A DNA stretch of 64,000 nt from Nocardioides sp. NBC_00368. Lineage in GTDB: Bacteria; Actinomycetota; Actinomycetes; Propionibacteriales; Nocardioidaceae. The DNA lies in the NCBI RefSeq assembly GCF_036090055.1, contig NZ_CP107970.1:2048501-2112500 (forward strand), written 5' to 3'. Below are positions 48,928 to 56,611 of the stretch, piece by piece (within the stretch, counting starts at the first letter, position 1; every line of letters starts with the position of its first letter). Below the pieces are notes generated by a model. That model made no database searches. It was not told the DNA's origin and saw only the letters and a program-made list of their open reading frames with translations. The position numbers were made by a program, and so were the translations under genes.

Positions 48928-50252
48928 GTATCCGGATGGTCATCGTCGGCGACGTCCTGCTCGACGTGGACGTCACCGGAGACGTACGCCGCCGGCTGCC
49001 GGAGGCGGACGCGCCGGTCATCGACGACCCCCGAGAGCGGCTGCGTCCCGGTGGCGCCGGCCTCGCGGCGGCCCTCGCAGCCGCCGATGGCCACGAGGTC
49101 GTCCTGGTGACCGCGCTGGCGGCCGACGCGGCGGGCTCGCGGATCCACGAGCTGTGCAGCGACGCCGGGATCACGGTCCTCGCGGTCCCGCAGCACGGCA
49201 CGACTCCGGTCAAGCGCCGGATCATCGCCGAGCAGCAGCCGGTCGCGCGCCTGGACGAGGGTGGCTGCGGTCCGATCGAGCCGGTCCCGGCCGATGCCCT
49301 CGACGCGATCGGCGCGGCCGATGCGATCCTCGTCTCCGACTACGGCCAGGGGCTGACGAGCGTGGACAACCTCCGCCGCGCCCTGAGCAGCATCGCCACG
49401 ACCTCGACGCCGGTCGTGTGGGACCCGCATCCGCGCGGGGAGGCGCCGATCCCGGGCGTACATCTGGCCACTCCCAACCGGGCCGAGGCCGCCACCTTCG
49501 CGGGACAGGCTGCGGGCACGGGTACGGGCGCGGGCGCGAGCGAGCACGCGGCCGCCCTGAGGGACGCCTGGCGAGCCCGGGCCGTCTGCGTCACTCTCGG
49601 CGCGGACGGCGCCGTCCTGGCCGAGGGCGAGGGGACGCCGACCGCGATCCCCGCCCGCCGCGTCGGCCCGCGGGACACCTGCGGTGCCGGCGACCGGTTC
49701 GCGGCCACCGTGACGGCGAGTCTCACCGGCACCTCGGCGACGGAGGTCGCCGTGAAGACCGCCGTCGAGGCGGCCGGTGACTTCGTGGCCGCTGGCGGAG
49801 CGGGCTCGTTCGCACCCGCCGAACGGCGGACCACGGACCGCACGCTCGTCGCCACCGGCGGGTGCTTCGACCTCCTCCACGCCGGGCACGTCGCCACCCT
49901 TCAGGCGGCACGGCGGCTCGGCGACCGCCTGGTCGTCTGCCTCAACTCCGATGACTCCGTGCGCCGGCTCAAGGGCGAGGACCGCCCGGTCGTCCCCGAG
50001 CGGGACCGCGCCCGGCTGCTCGCCGCCCTCGACTGCGTCGACGACGTGGTCGTCTTCGACGAGGACACCCCGATGCACGTGCTCGCCCGCCTCCGCCCCG
50101 ACATCTGGGTCAAGGGTGGTGACTATGCCGAGGACGACCTCCCCGAGTGCGACCTGCTGGCGACCTGGGGCGGGCGGACGGTCGTGGTGCCCTTCCACGA
50201 CGGCCACTCCACCACCTCACTCATCGAGACCGCGAGGGCGATGCCGGTCTGA
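48924..50252 (+). CDS. hldE: Bifunctional heptose kinase/adenylyltransferase (HldE-like)
   Basis: 442 residues. The N-terminal PfkB-type kinase has VVGDVLLD-like IVGDVLLDVDVTG, ILVSDYGQG and the catalytic base in DTCGAGDRF. A C-terminal nucleotidyltransferase from about residue 310 has GGCFDLLHAGH (HxGH), CLNSDDSVRRLKG and KGGDYAEDDLPE. HldE makes heptose 1,7-bisphosphate and then, after GmhB, the ADP-heptose. With gmhA and the GmhB fusion, the full ADP-D-glycero-beta-D-manno-heptose route is present. It overlaps gmhA by ATGA and the next GT9 gene by TGATG. Confidence 0.94.
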   Translation: MSIRMVIVGDVLLDVDVTGDVRRRLPEADAPVIDDPRERLRPGGAGLAAALAAADGHEVVLVTALAADAAGSRIHELCSDAGITVLAVPQHGTTPVKRRIIAEQQPVARLDEGGCGPIEPVPADALDAIGAADAILVSDYGQGLTSVDNLRRALSSIATTSTPVVWDPHPRGEAPIPGVHLATPNRAEAATFAGQAAGTGTGAGASEHAAALRDAWRARAVCVTLGADGAVLAEGEGTPTAIPARRVGPRDTCGAGDRFAATVTASLTGTSATEVAVKTAVEAAGDFVAAGGAGSFAPAERRTTDRTLVATGGCFDLLHAGHVATLQAARRLGDRLVVCLNSDDSVRRLKGEDRPVVPERDRARLLAALDCVDDVVVFDEDTPMHVLARLRPDIWVKGGDYAEDDLPECDLLATWGGRTVVVPFHDGHSTTSLIETARAMPV

Positions 50253-51178
50253 TGCGGACGGCGCTCGTCTATCGCGCGCTGGGCCTCGGTGACCTGCTGA
50301 CCGGCGTGCCGGCGCTCCGCATGCTCCGCCGGGCGCTGCCCGGCCACCGCATCGTGCTCGCCGCTCCCGCCGCCCAGACCGGGCTGATCACCCTCGCCGC
50401 CGTCGCCGACGAGGTCATCGCCACCGAGGAGCTCGAGCCGGTCGCCTGGACCGGCCCGCCGCCGGACCTGGCCATCGACCTGCACGGCAACGGTCCCGCC
50501 TCCCGCGACCTGCTCCGGGTCCTCGACCCCGGCCGCCTGATCGGCTTCGACGAGCCCGGTGGGCCCGCCTGGGACCCGGACGAGCACGAGCGCCACCGCT
50601 GGTGCCGGCTGCTCGCCGAGTCGCTCGACGCGGACACCACCGCTGATCCCGACGACGTCCGCCTCCCCCCTCCCGGTCTGGAGCCGCCTCCCGAGCCGGA
50701 CGCGATCCTGATCCATCCCGGCGCCGCCTCCGGGAGCCGCCGCTGGCCGACGGACCGGTTCGCCGCCGTCGCCACCCGGATGACGCTCACCGGCGCGCCC
50801 GTCCTGGTCACCGGCTCTCCCGCCGAGCGCGACCTTGCCGAGGACGTACGCTCACGGGCCGGTCTCCCGGCCGAGGCGAACGTCGCGGGCAGCACCGACC
50901 TGATGGCGCTCACCTCCCTGGTCGGCGCGGCCCGGTTGCTCATCAGCGGAGACACCGGCGTCGCCCACCTGGCATCGGCCCTGGGTACACCGTCGGTCGT
51001 CCTGTTCGGACCGACCCCGCCCTCGCGCTGGGGACCGCCTCCTGGCCCTCACATCGCGCTCTGGCGCGGCGACGGCCTCGGCGACCCGCACGCCGCGGTG
51101 ACCGACCCGGCCCTGCTGCGCCTGCGCGTCGACGAGGTCAACGACGCGGCGCTGCGTATGCTGTCGGCTCGGGGGTGA
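50252..51178 (+). CDS. Second GT9-family heptosyltransferase-like protein
   Basis: 308 residues: LVYRALGLGDLLTGVPALRM at the start, ILIHPGAASGSRRWP in the donor lobe, then LISGDTGVAHLASALGTPSV and LFGPTPPSRWG. Two GT9 proteins in one operon suggest two heptose transfers or a paralogue with a different donor. ATG 50252 overlaps the hldE TGA. The tail overlaps the convergent UXS-like gene by 41 bp. Confidence 0.92.
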   Translation: MRTALVYRALGLGDLLTGVPALRMLRRALPGHRIVLAAPAAQTGLITLAAVADEVIATEELEPVAWTGPPPDLAIDLHGNGPASRDLLRVLDPGRLIGFDEPGGPAWDPDEHERHRWCRLLAESLDADTTADPDDVRLPPPGLEPPPEPDAILIHPGAASGSRRWPTDRFAAVATRMTLTGAPVLVTGSPAERDLAEDVRSRAGLPAEANVAGSTDLMALTSLVGAARLLISGDTGVAHLASALGTPSVVLFGPTPPSRWGPPPGPHIALWRGDGLGDPHAAVTDPALLRLRVDEVNDAALRMLSARG

Positions 51179-52130
51179 CGTCCTCGCGCCAGCGTGCGGT
51201 TCGCTTGAGCCCCTCCTCGAGGGACATCTCCGGCTCCCAGCCGAGCAGCAGCCGGGCGCGGGTCAGGTCGGGGCGGCGTACGTGCGGGTCGTCGGCCGGC
51301 AGTGCCACGTGGTGGATCCGCGACTCGGAGCCGGTCAGCTCGATGATCATCCGGGCCAGCTCGAGCATGGTGACCTCGTGGTCGTTGCCGATGTTGACCG
51401 GTCCCGCCACATCCGCGCAGGCGAGTCGCAGCAGGCCCTCGACGGTGTCCTCGACCCAGCACAGCGACCGGGTCTGCGAGCCGTCGCCGGCGACCGTCAG
51501 CGGCTCCCCGCTCAGGGCCTGGCCGAGGAAGGCCGGCACGACCCGGCCGTCGTCCAGGCTCATCCGGGGACCGTAGGTGTTGAAGAGGCGCGCCACCGCG
51601 ACGTCGACGCCGCGCTCGCGGGCGTATGCCATGGTGGTCGCCTCGGCGAACCGCTTGCCCTCGTCGTAGACGCTGCGGAGGCCGATCGGGTTGACGTGGC
51701 CCCAGTACTCCTCGCGCTGCGGGTGCACCTCGGGCTCCCCGTACACCTCGGAGGTGGAGGTGAGCACGAACCGCGCGTGGTGGCGGTCAGCCAGCTCGAG
51801 CGCGTTGACCGTACCCTCGCTCGCCACCCGGAGCGTCTCCAGCGGCAGCCGCTGGTAGTGCACCGGAGAGGCCGGACAGGCCAGGTGCATCACCAGGTCG
51901 ACCCCGCCGGGGTCGGGGATCGCATGGCTGGCGTCGGCGATCGTGATCGCGAAGCCCGGCCGGCCGAAGAGGTGCTCGATCTTGTCGGCCGAGCCGGTCA
52001 GCAGGTTGTCGACGATCCACACCTGCGCCCCGGCGTCCAGAAGACGCTCGCTCAGCCACGACCCGACGAAGCCGGCTCCGCCGGTGACCACCACCCGGGC
52101 CCCTCGCAACGACTCCTCCCAGTCGTTCAT
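51138..52130 (-). CDS. NAD-dependent sugar-nucleotide enzyme (UDP-glucuronate decarboxylase-like)
   Basis: 330 residues, extended SDR. It has GxxGxxG loop VTGGAGFVGSWLSE near 16, LACPASPVHYQ, catalytic Tyr/Lys in SVYDEGKRFAE, and RLFNTYGPRMSLDDGRVV then GDGSQTRSLCWVEDTVEG. These closely follow UDP-xylose synthase (UXS). In this cluster it could supply xylose or replace the HldD 6-epimerase missing from the locus; UXS-like residues favour the former. ATG 52130 overlaps the SDR stop. Its 3' end overlaps the convergent heptosyltransferase gene. Confidence 0.9.
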   Translation of the reverse strand: MNDWEESLRGARVVVTGGAGFVGSWLSERLLDAGAQVWIVDNLLTGSADKIEHLFGRPGFAITIADASHAIPDPGGVDLVMHLACPASPVHYQRLPLETLRVASEGTVNALELADRHHARFVLTSTSEVYGEPEVHPQREEYWGHVNPIGLRSVYDEGKRFAEATTMAYARERGVDVAVARLFNTYGPRMSLDDGRVVPAFLGQALSGEPLTVAGDGSQTRSLCWVEDTVEGLLRLACADVAGPVNIGNDHEVTMLELARMIIELTGSESRIHHVALPADDPHVRRPDLTRARLLLGWEPEMSLEEGLKRTARWREDVTPEPTAYAAPRR

Positions 52131-52897
52131 CGCGGATAGCCCTCGTTCCGCAACATGACGACGGCGCTCTGCAGGCAGGCCTCTTCCGGAAGCGTCACCG
52201 CGAACCGGATCAGCTCCGCCACGATCGTCGGGTCCATCATCCGCTCCGGCGCCAGTCCCCACTGGTCCATCATCGGCGTGGCCATCGCCGCCGGGTTGAT
52301 CGCACTCACCCGGACCGGCCACTCCCGCTCACGCGCCTCGGTCTGCATCACCTCGGTGAGCTTGAGCAGCGCGGCCTTGGAGGAGTTGTACGCAGCAGCA
52401 CCCGCCCCCACCGTCAGCGCACTGATCGAGGCGATGCTGACGATGTCAGCCACGGGCTGTTTCGGCCCGTCCTCGAGCGCCAGCCGGTGACGTACGAAAG
52501 CACGGGAGAGCCGCATCGGGCCGTCGACGTTGACGCCGAAGACGTCGTCCCACTGGTCGTCCTCGATGTCGACCAGGTCCGAGCCACGGTCGGTGCCCGC
52601 ATTGTTGATCAGCAGGTCGAACCGGCTCCCGAACCGCGCGGAGAGGTCGGCGACCGTCTCGTCGGCGGCCGAGGGTGAGGTGACGTCCAGGTCGACGGCC
52701 TCGGTCTCACCCCGCCGAGGCTCACCTCGGATCAGCTCGACGGTCTCCTTGGCGGCCTCGGGGTCGCGGTCGCTGACCACGACGTACGCTCCGGAGACGC
52801 TCAACACCCGGCTCGTCGCCCGTCCCAGGCCGCTCCCGGCACCGGTCACGAGTGCGACCCTGCCGTCGAGACTGTTCGTGCCGTTGGTTCCGTTCAT
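52127..52897 (-). CDS. SDR-family oxidoreductase
   Basis: 256 residues, classical SDR: TGAGSGLGRATS cofactor loop near residue 17, DLLINNAGTDRG, catalytic Ser in SIASISALTVG and Tyr-x3-Lys in YNSSKAALLK. GAGAGG precedes ATG 52897. It forms a two-gene unit with the UXS-like gene (ATGA overlap), so it probably modifies a sugar or lipid of the glycan. GGGTAC 40 bp upstream is a possible -10 but no matching -35 is seen. Confidence 0.9.
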   Translation of the reverse strand: MNGTNGTNSLDGRVALVTGAGSGLGRATSRVLSVSGAYVVVSDRDPEAAKETVELIRGEPRRGETEAVDLDVTSPSAADETVADLSARFGSRFDLLINNAGTDRGSDLVDIEDDQWDDVFGVNVDGPMRLSRAFVRHRLALEDGPKQPVADIVSIASISALTVGAGAAAYNSSKAALLKLTEVMQTEAREREWPVRVSAINPAAMATPMMDQWGLAPERMMDPTIVAELIRFAVTLPEEACLQSAVVMLRNEGYPR

Positions 52898-53045
52898 GGT
52901 GTTCCTCTCAGAGGGCGTCTGGTGCGTCTGACCGAACCGGTACCCGCACTCACCCGTCACAGCCCGGCCGTCCGACTTCCCACCCGAAAGGGTGGTTGCG
53001 GCTCACGAGGCGCACACCCGACGGGGTGAACTTGTCTCCTGAGCC

Positions 53046-53070
53046 GTTGGGACTGGCTCATTTCGGGCAC
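53046..53070 (+). promoter_or_regulatory. Candidate SigB/F-type promoter of the sigma gene
   Basis: GTTG (53046-53049), a 15-bp spacer and GGGCAC (53065-53070) differ at one base per box from the GTTT/GGGTAC pattern. The ATG follows nine bases after the -10, so the mRNA would have almost no leader. Self-activation is inferred. Confidence 0.45.
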
Positions 53071-53079
53071 TACCCAAAT

Positions 53080-53874
53080 ATGACGACGACAACTTTCGAG
53101 ACAGACCTCCCCCGAGCCGAGCGCCAGCGTCTGACCTCAGAGCTGTTGGCGGCAGCACACGAGGCGGAAGGAGAGGAGCAGGACCAGCTCATCGAGCAGG
53201 TGATCCTGCTCAACGCAGCGGTCGCCCGCTCGATCGCCCACCGCTACACCGGTCGTGGCATCCCCCGCGCCGACCTGGAACAGGTGGCCTACATCGCCCT
53301 GGTCCGGGCCGCGAAGAGCTTTCATCCGGACCGTGCCGACGATTTCCTCACCTACGCCGTACCCACCATCCGCGGTGAGGTGAAGCGCTGGTTCCGCGAT
53401 CACGGCTGGACCGTGCGCCCCCCGCGCCCCATCCAGGAGCTGCAGAGCACGTTGCTGCGGATCGGCTCCGAGCGCGGCAACCTGCCCACCTCCGAGCTGG
53501 CGGAGATCGCCGACGTGCCCGAGCAGAAGGTACGGGAGGCACTCGATGCCCGTGGCTGCTTCACCCCCTCCTCGCTGGACGCGCCGCTGCGCCCCAGCGA
53601 CTCCCAGTCCTCGGGAGAGGCGACGATCGGCGACATGCTGCCGGGCATCGACGGCGGGCTGTCCGACTGCGAGACCCGTCTCGCGCTCGAGCAGGCGATC
53701 CATGCGCTGTGCCCGCGCGACCAGCTCGTCGTACGGCTCCGCTTCCTGGAGGACCGCAGTCAGGCAGAGATCGGCGAGGCCATCGGCGTCACCCAGACGC
53801 AGGTCTCCCGCATCCTGACCCGGATCATCGACGAGCTCCGCGTCCAGCTCGAGGGCGTGGGGATCGCCGCATGA
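53080..53874 (+). CDS. RNA polymerase sigma factor, SigB/F/G class
   Basis: 264 residues with full regions 2, 3 and 4. Region 2: RYTGRGIPRADLEQVAYIAL, FLTYAVPTIRGEVKRWFRDH, and GWTVRPPRPIQELQ. Region 4: ALCPRDQLVVRLRFLED and SQAEIGEAIGVTQTQVSRIL. The family directs stress or sporulation genes and is normally held by anti-sigma/anti-anti-sigma proteins. None is encoded next to it here. ATG 53080 gives MTTTTFETD. It begins a cluster of small stress-type genes. Confidence 0.93.
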   Translation: MTTTTFETDLPRAERQRLTSELLAAAHEAEGEEQDQLIEQVILLNAAVARSIAHRYTGRGIPRADLEQVAYIALVRAAKSFHPDRADDFLTYAVPTIRGEVKRWFRDHGWTVRPPRPIQELQSTLLRIGSERGNLPTSELAEIADVPEQKVREALDARGCFTPSSLDAPLRPSDSQSSGEATIGDMLPGIDGGLSDCETRLALEQAIHALCPRDQLVVRLRFLEDRSQAEIGEAIGVTQTQVSRILTRIIDELRVQLEGVGIAA

Positions 53875-53932
53875 CCCGCACCCGGCCCGGGTACGGGACC
53901 ACGAAAGCCGACCCCGACAAAGGAGATCTGGC

Positions 53933-54154
53933 ATGACGTACTCGACGATCACCGGTGAGCGCGACGACACCGCCCAGCGCTCGCTGTGGAACGGCACGCC
54001 CAAGACCAAGTGGCAGGAGTCGTCCTGGGGCAAGCGGATCGCGGCTGTCGCCGCCTTCCTGGCCCCCGCGGTGATGGCCGTCGCCACCACGGTCATCCGC
54101 AAGAAGGGAACCGACGCACTGACGCGAAGGTTCAAGGGAGGTCGGAAGAAGTGA
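53933..54154 (+). CDS. Small hypothetical protein with one membrane-like segment
   Basis: 73 residues: polar N-terminus, one Ala/Val-rich hydrophobic segment (IAAVAAFLAPAVMAVATTVI) and a basic tail (RRFKGGRKK). AAAGGAG lies before ATG 53933 and the stop overlaps the next gene (GTGA). It follows the sigma gene by 58 bp. Role unknown; probably a stress-induced membrane peptide. Confidence 0.75.
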   Translation: MTYSTITGERDDTAQRSLWNGTPKTKWQESSWGKRIAAVAAFLAPAVMAVATTVIRKKGTDALTRRFKGGRKK

Positions 54155-54414
54155 GAACGAAACGCAGCCTCTTCACCTTCGCGCTGGGTGGCGTGGCCGG
54201 CTACATCGTCGGCCGCTACCCGGCCGCGACCTACGAGACGCTACGCGACGGAGCCGGCGTCACCGTCGGCATGGCCCGTGATCGGATCGGCACGATGACG
54301 CTCCGGTTCGGCCATGCCGGTGACCACCGGGCCCGCACCACGGAGCCGTCGGAGGCCGGTGACGGCTTCGTCGAGCGCACATCGACGGCGTACGTGTCGC
54401 GGCCGCATCCGTAG
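54151..54414 (+). CDS. Small hypothetical membrane-associated protein
   Basis: 87 residues starting at GTG 54151 with GTGA overlap. A short hydrophobic segment LFTFALGGVAGYIVGRYP near the N-terminus is followed by a polar, basic region with RDRIG. It is translationally coupled to the upstream small protein. A strong terminator follows at 54435. No family is recognised. Confidence 0.72.
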   Translation: MRTKRSLFTFALGGVAGYIVGRYPAATYETLRDGAGVTVGMARDRIGTMTLRFGHAGDHRARTTEPSEAGDGFVERTSTAYVSRPHP

Positions 54415-54434
54415 CCTCTTCGTCACCCGTTCCT

Positions 54435-54475
54435 CGGCGGCTGCCGGCCCCTCGAGCCGGCGGCCGCCGTTTCTT
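54435..54475 (+). terminator. Rho-independent terminator after small membrane gene pair
   Basis: A 14-bp stem with one mismatch (54435-54448 with 54456-54469), a 7-base loop and TTTCTT immediately after. It is the best classical terminator in the window. Confidence 0.8.
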
Positions 54476-54512
54476 GTCCGGCGGACGCCGGATCTTGTGG
54501 TGCGCCCAGAGC

Positions 54513-54556
54513 GACCCCGCCGCGTCAACCCGGGTGAGGGGCGACGCGGCGGGGTC
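54513..54556. terminator. Convergent-end hairpin
   Basis: GACCCCGCCGCGTC (54513-54526) pairs perfectly with 54543-54556 over a 16-base loop, between the small membrane gene pair and the opposing gene at 54586. Probably terminates the minus-strand transcript. Confidence 0.65.
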
Positions 54557-54585
54557 GGTGTCTCCAGAAGCCGGAACGGTCGGCC

Positions 54586-54912
54586 CTAGCGGCCGACCGC
54601 CTTCTCGAGCTCGGCCTTGTTCATCTTCGAGCGGCCCTTGACGTTCTTGTCCTTGGCCTCCTCGTAGAGCTGGGCCTTGGTGCGCCCACCCGGACCACGG
54701 TGGCTGCGGAGCCCACCACGGCGACCGGAGGAGATGTCCTTGGTCGAGGTGCGGCTGCGCTCGCGGGACTCACCCTCACGGGCACGTTCCTTGTTCACCG
54801 TACGAGCCGCGATCTCCTCGGCGGTGTCCTCGTTCTCGCCGCGGTCGAGCAGACCCTGCTTGATGTGCTCGTACTGGCGTTCTCGTTTCTTGCTCCAGGC
54901 ACGTTGCGGCAT
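54586..54912 (-). CDS. Rho-N/SAP-like small basic protein (plasmid-stabilisation-type)
   Basis: 108 residues, very charged. The N-terminus MPQRAWSKKRERQYEHIKQG leads to GENEDTAEEIAARTVNKERA. The C-terminus TKAQLYEEAKDKNVKGRSKM has the Rho-N/SAP helix-turn fold used for nucleic acid binding. Such proteins are widespread in actinobacteria and often named plasmid stabilisation protein without proof. GGAGGAG lies before ATG 54912. Nucleoid or RNA binding under stress is a reasonable guess. Confidence 0.82.
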   Translation of the reverse strand: MPQRAWSKKRERQYEHIKQGLLDRGENEDTAEEIAARTVNKERAREGESRERSRTSTKDISSGRRGGLRSHRGPGGRTKAQLYEEAKDKNVKGRSKMNKAELEKAVGR

Positions 54913-54913
54913 C

Positions 54914-55075
54914 TCAGCTCCTCCTTCTCGTTCTCGGCCTCGTTCTCGGCTGGTCGAAGCGCTCTTCGTCATCGGCGACGCGCTTGTTGCGGCGGGCGTC
55001 GTAGAGCCAGGCCGTGATACCGACCAGGACGACGATCACCCCGATCACGGTGAAGATGACGGCTGGAGTACTCAT
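54914..55075 (-). CDS. 53-residue single-pass membrane protein
   Basis: Too short for standard gene calling but well formed: one membrane segment (VIFTVIGVIVVLVGITAWLY) and a charged, Arg-rich tail ending in RTRRRS. Its stop is one base before the start of the Rho-N-like gene, so the two are probably cotranscribed. The ATG at 55075 has no clear ribosome site; a GGGTAC hexamer (minus strand, 55085-55090) just upstream suggests a very short leader. Confidence 0.75.
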   Translation of the reverse strand: MSTPAVIFTVIGVIVVLVGITAWLYDARRNKRVADDEERFDQPRTRPRTRRRS

Positions 55076-55104
55076 GGATGAGCGGTACCCAGATCGGCTC
55101 TCTC

Positions 55105-55641
55105 TTACGCGGCGACCGCGACCCGCATCCGGCGCAGGATCCGCGCGAGCGAACGCGAGACCTGCGCCTGGGTCGCGCCGATCCGCTCGCCGATCTCGGC
55201 CTGGGTCAGGCCTTCGGCGTAGCGCAGCCGCAGGATCATCTGGTCGGTCTCGTCGAGCCCCACCAGCGCCTCCTCCACCAGCACTCGCGCCTCGGCACGG
55301 TCGAAGCCGGGGTCGACCTCTCCCACCTGCTCCACGAGCGGCCCGGACTCGTCGTCCTGCACCTGCTGGTGACGTACGCAGCGGGCCAGGTCCCGGAAGC
55401 AGCGACGCATCTCGCCCTTGGCCATCGGTACGGCGTAGCTCAGGAACTCACCCTGCGCGGGGTCGTAGCGGCGGGCGGCCTTCACCAGCCCCATCCGCGC
55501 GGCCTGGCGCAGATCTTCGACCTCGATGCCACGGCCCGAGTAGCGGGCAGCCAGCGAGCGTGCCACCGGGAGGTGGCGTACGACCAGGTCTTCCTGCTGC
55601 CGCGGAGCCAGAAGCGTTGGGTCCTGCTGGTTGCTGTCCAT
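55105..55641 (-). CDS. Truncated SigB/F-type sigma factor lacking region 3
   Basis: 178 residues. Region 2 is present (RYSGRGIEVEDLRQAARMGL, FLSYAVPMAKGEMRRCFRDL) and region 4 is present (LVGLDETDQMILRLRYAEGL, TQAEIGERIGATQAQVSRSL). Only about 40 residues join them, so sigma region 3 is missing, as in ECF sigmas, though the sequence is SigB/F-like. Region 2.4 differs from the other sigma here (RRCFRDLARCV versus KRWFRDHGWTV). It may recognise a different promoter or act as a regulator. A near-consensus promoter lies about 85 bp upstream. Confidence 0.88.
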   Translation of the reverse strand: MDSNQQDPTLLAPRQQEDLVVRHLPVARSLAARYSGRGIEVEDLRQAARMGLVKAARRYDPAQGEFLSYAVPMAKGEMRRCFRDLARCVRHQQVQDDESGPLVEQVGEVDPGFDRAEARVLVEEALVGLDETDQMILRLRYAEGLTQAEIGERIGATQAQVSRSLARILRRMRVAVAA

Positions 55642-55724
55642 ACTCCGAGTCTGGCGCGTGAAACGGCCAGAAGCCCCTGCTGAGAGGAGAAATGGCCCCC
55701 AGGGGTGAGCTCAACCCCCACAGC

Positions 55725-55749
55725 ACACCCACCCCTGAGGGTTAGAACC
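55725..55749 (-). promoter_or_regulatory. Candidate SigB/F-type promoter of the truncated sigma gene
   Basis: On the minus strand, GGTT (55746-55749), a 15-bp spacer and GGGTGT (55725-55730). Each box has one or two differences from GTTT/GGGTAT. Suggestive of stress-sigma control; not certain. Confidence 0.4.
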
Positions 55750-55829
55750 GCGGTCCCGGGTCCGTTACCGAGACCGCGGCACCGACAGCGCCGTCGTGGT
55801 GTCACTCCCCAAGCCGAAACACAGGGAAG

Positions 55830-56504
55830 TCACCCAGACTGCTCTGTCGATACGGTATCGGTAACCATCCTGGCCCCTACGGATGCACCCGATTCCACAG
55901 AATTCTCATCCGGTGGCGCGAACCCATGGGTGATCGCCCAGCTGACCGCCTGGCTGCGAGTCGTGACCTCGATCTTTCGGTAGGCCTGACGGATGTGGCT
56001 CTTGAGCGTGTTCACGCTCACGACGAGCTTGTCGGCGATGTCCTTGTTGGACAGTCCCTGGGTGATCAGCGCGAGCACCTCGACCTCGCGGGTGGTGAGC
56101 CCGGCGACCGTGCCGAGCCGGTCCTCGCGCTCCACGATCGGCTCACCGGCCGCGGTCATCTCGATGGTGCGTACGAGATCACCGGCGTGCACGCTCATCG
56201 AGACCCAGGCCTGGGCACCGAGCGAGTAGGCCTTGACGCGCAGATCGGGCCGCATGTCACGGCTGAAGATCAGCACCTTGGCGTCGGTCTCCTGCAGCAG
56301 ATGCACGAGATCGGAGCCGTCGGCCAGGTGCAGACCGAGGGTGTCGTAGAGGATCACGTCGACACCCGGCGCCTTGCTGCGCACCGACGGTAGGGCGGTC
56401 ACGACCAGCCTGTCGGGATAGTCCGCGAGCATGGTCGTGAGACCCCGCATCACCACTTCCTGCGGGCTGACCACGGCTACCCGCAAAACCCCCTGCCTCA
56501 TCAC
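55830..56504 (-). CDS. LuxR/NarL-type response regulator with degenerate receiver
   Basis: 224 residues. A C-terminal NarL HTH is clear (LTTREVEVLALITQGLSNKD, NTLKSHIRQAYRKI). The N-terminal receiver-like domain keeps an Asp (VILYDTLG near 53) but has Ser-Pro where the usual acidic pair lies (VVSPQEV) and no Lys at the conserved position (WVSMSVHAG). It may therefore act without phosphorylation. No histidine kinase is nearby. GTG 56504 or ATG 56501 are both possible starts. It is divergent from the hemerythrin gene. Confidence 0.9.
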   Translation of the reverse strand: MMRQGVLRVAVVSPQEVVMRGLTTMLADYPDRLVVTALPSVRSKAPGVDVILYDTLGLHLADGSDLVHLLQETDAKVLIFSRDMRPDLRVKAYSLGAQAWVSMSVHAGDLVRTIEMTAAGEPIVEREDRLGTVAGLTTREVEVLALITQGLSNKDIADKLVVSVNTLKSHIRQAYRKIEVTTRSQAVSWAITHGFAPPDENSVESGASVGARMVTDTVSTEQSG

Positions 56505-56542
56505 ACCTGAACCTTCTCAGATCGATGGTCAGTTGGACAGGT

Positions 56543-56568
56543 GTATGGGCAGAACACGCCGCGGGTAC
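56543..56568 (+). promoter_or_regulatory. Candidate SigF-type promoter of the hemerythrin gene
   Basis: GTAT (56543-56546), a 16-bp spacer and GGGTAC (56563-56568), 44 bp before the hemerythrin ATG. One mismatch in the -35 box. Confidence 0.5.
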
Positions 56569-56611
56569 CAGGGAAGACGTCCATCCAGACGCCCTGAGAC
56601 AGGAGCAACTC

